A stretch of DNA of 22,253 bases, from NCBI GenBank assembly GCA_007131745.1, contig SLPX01000087.1:1-22253 (forward strand). Reading direction: 5' to 3'. Positions 1 to 8,600 of this stretch are shown here, piece by piece; the stretch's first letter is position 1, and every line of letters starts with the position of its first letter. A model generated the notes under the pieces. It did no database searches and was not told where the DNA came from. It saw nothing but the letters and a program-made list of their open reading frames with translations. A program made the translations under genes and the position numbers. This stretch comes from Myxococcales bacterium (GTDB taxonomy: Bacteria > Myxococcota > Polyangia > HGW-17 > SLPX01).

Positions 1-262
1 AAGGCGCTCGGCGGCTTGGACGCTGCCGTAAAATCACAGGCTCGTCCGTTCATCCGGCGCGAATTTCACACAAAATGATATGGACTTTTTTTCTTTAAGG
101 TTCCGGCTGCGCCGGGATAGGCAAACGGAAGAAAGTTGATACTGTTCGGGCGACAAACTGCAATAGTGCCCACCGGCAACTGTTCGATTAGAACTCGATT
201 GCCCTGCTCTAGACGATGACGGTTATTGTAAAGAAAGCGACGAAGGGATAATATGCCGCCTC
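1..262. other. Left-edge region upstream of the amidase gene, no confident gene
   Basis: No convincing complete gene is visible. In plus frame 1 the first 25 codons are open from the window edge to a TGA at 76-78, so this could be the last residues of an upstream gene, but the tail is too short to identify. A short GC-rich hairpin (TTCCGGC at 101-107, loop TGC, GCCGGGA at 111-117) follows a T-rich stretch. The T-run lies before the stem rather than after it, so this is not a standard plus-strand terminator. The rest, to 262, is probably the leader of the amidase operon. Confidence 0.35.
136..164 (+). promoter_or_regulatory. Candidate sigma70-type promoter for the amidase-transporter operon
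   Basis: TTGATA at 136-141 (five of six matches to the -35 consensus) is followed after 17 bases by TGCAAT at 159-164 (four of six to the -10). This would place transcription start near 171 and leave a leader of about 90 bases before the amidase ATG. It is a consensus match by eye in the only non-coding stretch ahead of the operon. Confidence 0.3.
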
Positions 263-330
263 ATGGAATATTCAAACGAACTATCTCTTCGTGCTGTTTC
301 GTCGGCCGAAACCAGGATGACAGCAGTTGA
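253..330 (+). CDS. Possible 25-residue leader ORF overlapping the amidase start, out of frame
   Basis: An ATG at 253 opens a 25-codon frame ending at TGA 328-330, in a different frame from the amidase that begins at 263. The purine-rich GAAGGGA at 242-248 sits about five bases before this ATG, which is ideal spacing, but about fifteen bases before the amidase ATG. Either the site serves the short frame, which could modulate amidase translation, or the amidase uses a poorly spaced site. The peptide has no recognisable features. It could equally be chance. Confidence 0.2.
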   Translation: MPPHGIFKRTISSCCFVGRNQDDSS

Positions 331-1669
331 GTGGGTGGAAAAATCCCTGGCCGCGATCGATAGAAACAAACACCTCAACGCTTTCATGACTGTGCACGAA
401 GAACGGGCGCGAAAACTCGCCCGGAGCATTGACGAACAAAGAGCGAATCCCTGCTACAATTCGGGAAAAAGAGATGCTTTGACCGATGCCGATCAAGTCG
501 TGGATCCGCTCGGCCTGATGAATGATCTTTTCCACGGCGTTCCCCTGGCGATAAAGGACAATATCGACGAGGCGGGTGTTGTGTGCTCGGCCGGGAGCAG
601 AGCGTACGAAGACAGAATACCCGAGAAGAACGCAGAAGTGGTCGATCGTTTGCAAGACGCCGGCGCTGTCATCGTGGGCCGGACCAACATGCACGAACTT
701 GCAGACGGCGTAACTTCGGAAAATCCTCATTACGGCCGGGTTCACAATCCATTCAGGCGCGGGTTTCACCCCGGAGGTTCGAGCGGAGGGTCTGCGGTTT
801 CTGTTGCAGCCGGCTGCGTCACCGCTGCATTGGGAACCGACACAGGCGGTTCCATCCGCATCCCTGCGGCCCTCTGCGGAATAGTCGGTTTCAAGCCGAC
901 CATGGGAGTCATATCCACAGAAGGAGTGTTCCCGCTTTCACCCACCCTTGATCATGCAGGGCCGATGGCAGGAGATGTCTTTACCATTGCATGCATGTTT
1001 TTCCTGCTGGCGGGCAATCAGGAACCTTCTTTTTCCGCTTCTTTCATCGAACATGGATTCAGCGCACCAGGGTTTTCAATCGAGTGCGGGTTGCGTATCG
1101 GCGTATTGGAAGGATTCGGCATAGAGCCTGAAAAAGAAACCGGAAAATGTTTTGAAAACACCTGTAAATTGTTTCAAAAAAACGGACACAATGTCGCCCC
1201 GGTACAAATACCGATTCTTTCCAGGGGAATTTCGGTTCTCGCCTCTATTTATGGGCCCGAGGCTGCGGAAATCCATGGTGAACGTCTTAGGGAAGTTCCG
1301 CACTTGTTCGGCGCGGATGCCAGGAAGAACCTGGAACGCGCACGGGGGCGCAAACCCGAAAAATATAGCGAGGCACTGTCCGTCGCCGCCCAAATTGGAA
1401 CCCAAGTCGAAAGCCGGCTGAATGATTTCGACTATTTGATTTGTCCGACAACACCTTTTCCTGCGAAACCTTTCGGTGCACCTGATCCGCACCTTTACCT
1501 GTCTTATACATGTCCGTTCAATATCACCGGCCATCCGGCTGTTTCGATCCCAATGGGGTTTTCAAACGGACTTCCCGTGGGGCTCCAGATAATCGGGCGG
1601 AAACACGAAGATATCGCGGTTCTGGCAGTAGCGGCGACTTTTGAAGAAATGGGAAGAAAGTCCGCATGA
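263..1669 (+). CDS. Amidase-signature (AS) family amidohydrolase
   Basis: A serine hydrolase of the amidase-signature family, which cleaves carboxylic amide bonds; the substrate cannot be told from sequence. The catalytic Ser-cisSer-Lys triad is intact: Lys98 in GVPLAIKDN, cis-Ser173 in GGSSGGS and nucleophile Ser197 in GTDTGGSIR, with the 24-residue Ser-Ser spacing typical of GatA and FAAH. The C-terminal NITGHPAVSIPMGF and GLPVGLQIIG motifs are also present. At 468 residues it is normal family length, with no signal peptide, so probably cytoplasmic. The start is the only ATG/GTG/TTG in frame after an upstream TAG at 164-166. It overlaps the downstream transporter gene by four bases. It resembles GatA, but no gatB or gatC is adjacent, so I do not call it a Glu-tRNA(Gln) amidotransferase subunit; a catabolic amidase is more likely. 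Confidence 0.9.
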   Translation: MEYSNELSLRAVSSAETRMTAVEWVEKSLAAIDRNKHLNAFMTVHEERARKLARSIDEQRANPCYNSGKRDALTDADQVVDPLGLMNDLFHGVPLAIKDNIDEAGVVCSAGSRAYEDRIPEKNAEVVDRLQDAGAVIVGRTNMHELADGVTSENPHYGRVHNPFRRGFHPGGSSGGSAVSVAAGCVTAALGTDTGGSIRIPAALCGIVGFKPTMGVISTEGVFPLSPTLDHAGPMAGDVFTIACMFFLLAGNQEPSFSASFIEHGFSAPGFSIECGLRIGVLEGFGIEPEKETGKCFENTCKLFQKNGHNVAPVQIPILSRGISVLASIYGPEAAEIHGERLREVPHLFGADARKNLERARGRKPEKYSEALSVAAQIGTQVESRLNDFDYLICPTTPFPAKPFGAPDPHLYLSYTCPFNITGHPAVSIPMGFSNGLPVGLQIIGRKHEDIAVLAVAATFEEMGRKSA

Positions 1670-2592
1670 GCACTGAGTACGCGGGTATGGCCCTGTCAGT
1701 TCTTTGCGCCCTTTTTTGGGCTTCGGCCGTGATCTTTTTCAAGAGATCCGGCGAGGAAGTGGGACCCCTTTCGCTCAACTTCATAAAAAATTGTATATCA
1801 GTTGTTCTTTACACCTTGACCCTTCCATTGTTGAGCATCTCTTTCATTCCGAACCTGACAATGCAGCAGTGGCTTGTCACCGCTCTCTCTGGAATACTGG
1901 GAATCGGCATGGGAGACGCGTTTTTTTTCGCGGCTCTCAACCGGCTAGGGGCAAGCAGGATAGCCGTGGTGGACTGTCTATACAATCCCTCGATGATCAT
2001 TCTATCGGTGATATTCCTGGGCGAACCGTTCAGCTTGGCCATGGCCATCGGAACCATCATGGTTCTTTGCGGGCTGGCGCTAACCCTGCAAAGAAAGTCT
2101 CTGAAACCGACTTCAGCAGAAAGCGGGCCGCGTGAAATAAAACAGGTACTAACCGGGGTGGTGTACGGCATCAGCGGAATCGTATCCATGGCTGCAAGCA
2201 TCGTAATGATCAAGCCGATGCTTGGCGAGATTCCGGTGTTCTGGGTGATCTGGTGGAGAATGATATGGGGTTTTCTGGCCTTGTTTGCCTGGATGGCGAT
2301 TCATCCACGTCGCTTCGAATTCGCGCGCAAACTGACCGGGATCAAATCTTGGCGCTTCGTTCTCCCGGGTGTCATAGTGGGGGGATATTTCGCCACCATA
2401 GCCTGGCTTTACGGAATGAGCCTCACCAATGTGAGCGTTGCATCGGTTTTGAACCAGCTTTCAACGATTTTTATAATCATACTTGCAGCAGTTTTCCTGA
2501 AAGAAAAACCGGACAGAAAGCGCATCATCGCCGCTTTTCTCGGTTTCGGAGGCGCATGCGTCATCTTCCTCCGCCATTTCTTCCCATTCTGA
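1666..2592 (+). CDS. EamA/DMT-superfamily membrane transporter
   Basis: A 308-residue inner-membrane protein of the drug/metabolite transporter superfamily. About ten hydrophobic segments are visible (near residues 6-24, 33-55, 66-88, 93-114, 117-138, 160-182, 190-210, 228-248, 255-276 and 284-304). They fall into two homologous halves of five, each ending in a typical EamA segment such as VIFLGEPFS and AVFLKEKP. Members export or import amino acids, nucleobases or other small metabolites; the substrate here is unknown. The start codon overlaps the amidase stop as ATGA, so the two are almost certainly co-translated, suggesting that the transporter moves a substrate or product of the amidase (inference). 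The gene ends 17 bases from the converging stop of the giant TPR gene, with no strong terminator between them. Confidence 0.88.
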   Translation: MSTEYAGMALSVLCALFWASAVIFFKRSGEEVGPLSLNFIKNCISVVLYTLTLPLLSISFIPNLTMQQWLVTALSGILGIGMGDAFFFAALNRLGASRIAVVDCLYNPSMIILSVIFLGEPFSLAMAIGTIMVLCGLALTLQRKSLKPTSAESGPREIKQVLTGVVYGISGIVSMAASIVMIKPMLGEIPVFWVIWWRMIWGFLALFAWMAIHPRRFEFARKLTGIKSWRFVLPGVIVGGYFATIAWLYGMSLTNVSVASVLNQLSTIFIIILAAVFLKEKPDRKRIIAAFLGFGGACVIFLRHFFPF

Positions 2593-2609
2593 ACTTAGGA
2601 GAATCGAAA

Positions 2610-5600
2610 TCAGATTTTTTCTCTTATGGCCATGTGGCTCATCGATGGAATGAACCTGAGCAAATCCTCGATTTCTTCAACACCCCGCATGGAATTCTTC
2701 AACAATTTTTTCTGCGGCGGCACTTCCAGCCTTCCGGCAATTTTTCTGAGCACCGTCAGCGCTGCATCCACCGAACCGCAACACAGAAGTCCTGCTCTAT
2801 CCGCACCGTGCCGAACGAGCAAACCGGTTTTCTTGAAATCAAGAGTTTCGTTCGAGCATTCGTAAGCATAGGGCATCAATTCTTCCTTCAGCCGCTTTGA
2901 GAGCATTTTTGACACCCTGTGAGTTGCTTCCGCAAGAGCCTTTGGATCCAGGTTCAGCACTTCGTGTTGCGGCAGATACTGTCTAACAACAGCGGCAACC
3001 AGCACGGCAAGGTCTTCTCCGGTCAACAGCGCGGGAATCACCAATCGGGACTGGATCAACTTCATTGACCTGGCAAGGAGAAACTCGAGTTCAGGCGCTT
3101 TGGCGCCGTCGAGCAGGGAATCCCCCACTATGATGATCGGGGGATCTCCGGGCTCGACTATCAACAGACCGGGATGCTTGTCACAGCGGTAAAGTTCATA
3201 ACCCGGAACTCCCAGGCTACTCGCCAATCCGTCCGCAAGATGCCGCGCCTCGTGTGTTGTTCCATGCAGCCTGTGTGCCCTGCCTAAACCGTATTTCTTT
3301 ATATCGCTCTTATAATACTTCCACAGGGAGTCTCCCAGGATCTTGAAAACCTGGCGTAATCCGCCGGGCACTGCGCGAGGAAAGATGTAATCATCTATTT
3401 CGGTATCCACCAAACGTTCGGCCGGCATTCTTCCATCGAATCCGCTTTTCATCAAAGCCTCGGGAGTCTGTTCTCCGGCCTCTCCGAGAGCCGTCAACAC
3501 CTTGGAGCACCACCAGGCCATAGGCCCATGCCGTCTCAGCAAGAAAATTCTTTCCAATCCTTTAAACGCACCGACATCAAACGGGTCTTTTTCCAAAAAA
3601 CCTCTCATCACAGCGGCCGATTGATCCAGATGGACCATCATGCTGCTGGTATCTTCCCTCCGTCGGTGAAATTCCGCCATTTTTTCTATTGCCGACAGAT
3701 CAGCCGAATTCACCGAAAGTGCCCGGCGCAAAGCCTCCCTAGCCCTCCTGATATCCTTGTATCCGTGTTCGAGTATGTTGGCGAGTCGTATGTACTGCCG
3801 TATTTTTTCCGACGGATCATCTTCCATTTGCGCTATTCGACCAGTCACAACCATGGCGGCTTTCCACTCCTCGAGCTTTTCATGGATATCAGCCAACCGG
3901 TTCAACGCAGGAAGATGGTTTTTATCCAGGTTAATCACGCGTGAAAACGCGACCGCGGATTTTTTCGGGTCATCCAAAGCCTCGTCGAAAATGACCCCAA
4001 GTCGCCAATATATATCCACCAGCTTCTCGCGATCCCTTTCCACCCGTCCCCATCTCATCAAAACCTCCGCTGCATCCTCCCATTGCCCATCGCTTTCATA
4101 GATCCCCGCTATGAGTTCAAGAGCATCGGAATGATCCGGCTTGATTCTCAGCAACTCCTGAAGGTTGTTCTTGGCTTCTTCCGGAAGACCCAACTTAGAG
4201 TGCAGAATATCCGATAACTCCCAAAGCCGGCGAACCTTGAATACCGCGGAATCCTCCACGGCCAACCGTTTCTTCAAGAGTTCGGCAAGCGCAGGATAAT
4301 CGCTGTTTTTTCTGTAAATCTCAGCCAACCACAAAAATGCTTCCTTGTTCTCCGAATCTCTCTCCAACGCGGTGTTGAAAAAACCCGCGGCCCTTTCCGC
4401 GTCCTGCATCTTCTCCCAAGCGATGATGCCCCCTAGAACAAGGCTCTCGGCCTGCCGTTCAGGAACCGTTGATGCCCGGCTCTCTCCTTCGATCGCGTCC
4501 ACAACGCTCGACCAGTCTCCAAAATCAAGGGCCAAGAACCTCCACTGCAACGCGGCGGAAAGGTTGTGTTCATATAAAGCCAAGGCATTCGAAAAACCCG
4601 AGCATGCCCTTCTCTTTAAATCGTCCAGCTTCAATCTTGTCTCTTCACCATCCTTATTTTCATCATCTGCTCCACGATCTTCCACCTCAACTTCCTCTCC
4701 TTCTTCGCCCACAGTCTCGCCTTCAACCAAATCTTCTTCTTCGCCCACAAGCTCGCCTTCAACCACATCTTCTTCTTCGCCCACAAGCTCGCCTTCAACC
4801 TCATCTCCTTCGTCGCCCACAAGCTCGCCTTCAACCAAATCTTCTTCTTCGCCTACAAGCCCGCCTTCAACCACATCTTCTTCGTCGCCTACAAGCTCGC
4901 CTTCAACCACATCTTCTTCTTCGCCCACAAGCCCGCCTTCAACCACATCTTCTTCTTCGCCCACAGTCTCGCCTTCAACCACATCTTCTTCTTCGCCCAC
5001 AAGCCCGCCTTCAACCACATCCTCTTCCGTATCCGCTTCTTTCTCGGCACGCTCCTTAAACGCTTCCGCCAGATCTTTTTTCATGGCATCGATCATCCGA
5101 AACCGGCATTCACCCGCCTGCATGTGACCAATCGATGAAATTACACCGTCATCCCCGAAAACCCCTGAATACTTATCACAGCACCTTGCAAGAAGCTCCA
5201 GGTCACCCGTTTTCCGGGCGTAATCATCAAGATAACGAAGCACGAACAAGCGCACCGGCTCCTCGCTTGCAGCTTCAAAAAAAGATTCATAACAAGTCTC
5301 TTTTCTCATCATGCGGGAAGCCAGAAGTGCCCGGGCAATCAGGTAAGCTTGTCTCTCGCCTTTGTATGCTTTGGTTTCGGCCAACTTGCCGTAAACCCTC
5401 AAGAGATCTTCCCACCTCTTGTTCGCTGCGGAATAGATTTCAAGCTCTCTTTGAGCCTGATAATGCTGATGCCTCAAATCCAGAATTGAAGAATAACTCA
5501 TCATTGAGCTGAATTCCTCGTTTCGGCCGTCCCTGTCGATCCTGGCCAACTTCTCGTAAGCACGCACCTTTCCTTCGGGATCGCCCGCTGTATCAGCGCT

Positions 5601-8600
5601 TTGCAACGCGGCCAAAGCTTCTTCGGCAAGAACCGGCCAATTCCCTGATTCCAAGTACAACTCTTCCTGTGCGATGGTCAGAAGAGGACTCTTCCAAGGA
5701 ACTTTCCCGTATAATTCACACGCCTTGTACAACCTGTCAGCCCACTCCATCAACGCACCGAGCTTCAGCAAAATCGAAGGATCCACATCACCTCCCTGCC
5801 CTTCACCCAAAACGAGATGCTCCATTTCTTCGGAAGCCTGCCTTACATCGCCTTCCCTCAATAACAACCTGTAGTAGGATCTTCTAAGAAACCGGTTTTC
5901 ACCGGTCCCTTGAAGCGCTGATGCATAAGCCTCACCCGATTCAGCAGGCGCATCCATTTGGTACTCTTGCAAAACTGCGCGCCTTATTTGAGCCACCAGC
6001 GTTTCCGTAGATCCGAGATCAAGGCCTGCAAGTCTTTCAAGCAACGCATCGTTGACTCGTTCCCAATCCCCGCGCTTTCCCGCTATTCTTACCACTCCCC
6101 AAAACGGCTCCGGCATATTGACGCCCGATTCCATGGCCCTTGAGAAACGTTTTTCCGCAAGAGCAGTCTCCCCGCGTGCCAAGGCAATCGAAGCGCTTCT
6201 GCAGAGAGCCCAAACCGACCTGGCACTTTCCAGTTCCTCGGCTTCAGATTCAAGGATCTTTTCGTATCTTTCAGAAAAACCCGGTTCAGCAGGAGAACCG
6301 AAAGCAACGCGGCTTCGTGCTGCTCTTGCACCCTCTTCCGTATCCCAAAGCCGGCGCCACCACGAAGTATCATCTTTCACCAGGCCGGGATCTTCAGCCG
6401 ATGCAGCCAACCAAAAAACGAAAGCAGCTTCACCGATGGGACTTAAATCAGCAGAAATCGCTTTTTTCAGGCAATCCATCTTGGTCTCGGAAGTCAATAA
6501 AGAAGACCTGGCGATTTCCCACAAAACAGCTGAATTCGACGAACTGTGCTCACAAGCCGCGACCAGTGCAGCGACCCCTGACTCATTCTTCACGCCATCA
6601 GAATCGTTGTCCCCCGACTCAGATTCCAACAAGTATCTCCGCAAGTAAAGATAGGCTGATACATCCGGATCCTTCTCCATGGACGTCCGCCATTCCAACT
6701 CGGCTTTAAGATCCTTGTCCGCGCAAAACGTCCTGCCGACTCCGTTGAGAGCCGCCTTGATCTCCGGGTTGTTTGCTAATGCCTCCAGATAAACTTTTCG
6801 GGCTTCCGCAGAGTCCCCCTGGTTACGTTCCAATTCAAATGCAAGAGCATAGAGTTTGGCTCCCCGGGTTTTCGGATCCTCTTCCCTATCCGCTCCAGCG
6901 CGTAACATCTGAACAAGGTCATCCTGTCTTCCGGTTTTTTCCAAAAGATAGGAATAAAACCTCTCCAACGAAACGGGAACATCATTCAGACAGCTCTTGC
7001 GAGCGCGCTCAGCCCATAAAACTGCTGTATCATAATCCTTTAGACGGTTGCCGTAATGCTCCGCAAGAAGCGTTGCCGTGACCCCCGACTCTCGTTCATC
7101 CTCTGCAAACTCGGCAAATCTTTCCAGGCAGGAACCTGCTTCCCTCCATCTACCCAATACATACAAAGCCAGATGGCAAGCACGCTGGGCCCATCGCTTG
7201 AGTTCCCAACGCTTTTCAGCGTCGGCTTGAAGACACTTTTCCCAGCTTTCAAGAGCGGGTTCGAATTGTCCCAAAACGAGATGCACGCGGCCGCTCATAA
7301 ACAAGAGTTCCGCACCCGCGCGATCAAGCGACATGCGCCCGGACAAGTTAATCAAGTCACCTGCATAGGCTTCAAGATCACCGTCGGCGATATCAACATC
7401 CAACTTTCCCAGCCCTGCCCATATCTTGCCGTCTTCATACGATTCAAGTTTCTCGAATTTCCTCCGAGCACTTGAAGAATCGCCCATACTCCAGAAACTC
7501 AACTCCGCACTCAGCCCTTGAGCCAGTACCACACCGGAAGAGTCCAACTCTCCATAGAATTTAACCAGATCATCGCACACGCCCAAAGCACCCGACCAAT
7601 CCTGAGCGTTCATTTGCGATCTCAATAAGAACCAACCCTCTTCTCCGGTCATTCCGCCGGCATTTCGGGATTCCTGATAATGCGACCATCCTTCATCATT
7701 CCTCCCCATCACAAGATCCATAATCTGTCCGGTCGCGGATTCCAACACAGCTATTTCAGCCTGTTCCTCACTGCCACCAAGCTGCTCTACCAACCTGTCG
7801 ACCACCATCGGCCAATCCAACTCCACCCCTTCCTCCCTGGATTCAACCTCCTCCAGGATATCTCCCGAATAGCGAGGCACACGGGGTTCCAAGTTCATTT
7901 TCTCGAAAAGCGGTTCCGCGATCGAATCGGAGTCCGGTTCCAAACCCTCGAGTTCACGTTTTTCGGGAACCGGCCCCAAAAAACTGAAACACCGAATGAC
8001 AGCATCCTCACCCTTTGTAATCTCTTCCGGAACCGCACCGGAACCATCACCCGGTCCGCCGCCGTCCTTCAAGAATCCATCCACGCCCTCCCAAAGACCA
8101 TCCAAGCCGCTTCCGAGCATGGCGTCACCATTCTCTTGCAGCAAATCATCCGGCCCTTGCTCAGCAAACTCCTCCAGCCCAAGCAAACCAGCAGGTGTAG
8201 GCAACGGGGTCGTCATGTCGGAGCCGAACTTCTTTATGTCCGTGCCTGACAAAATGCCATCCATGGTCTCTTTGGGTCTGGGCAACACGCCGGCCTTTTT
8301 CGCGCCGAATATCTCTTCCTCTTCACCACCCCCAAGCTCATCAGAGATCTCGGATACAATGCTCAATACATCGCCATCATCTCCTTCGGCATCCTGAACG
8401 GTTTCCGCTTTTTCGGTGGGTTCTTCAGCCTTATCCTCTTCCGCGGTTGCGGGTTCTTCAGCCTTCTTTTCCTCCACCATTGCAGCTGGTTCTTCAGCCT
8501 TATCTTCTTCCGCGGTTGCGGGTTCTTCAGCCTTCTTTTCCTCCACCATTGCAGCGGGTTCTTCAGCCTTTTCTTCTTCCGCGGTTGCGGGTTCTTCAGC

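Noticed and set aside
101..117. GC hairpin as a terminator
   Set aside because: The stem is seven pairs including a wobble, and the T-run precedes it on the plus strand; on the minus strand an A-run follows, so neither direction gives stem plus U-tract.
2599..2623. Terminator between the transporter and giant 1
   Set aside because: Only a short AT-rich imperfect inverted repeat is present and the T-run is part of its own stem; too weak to call.
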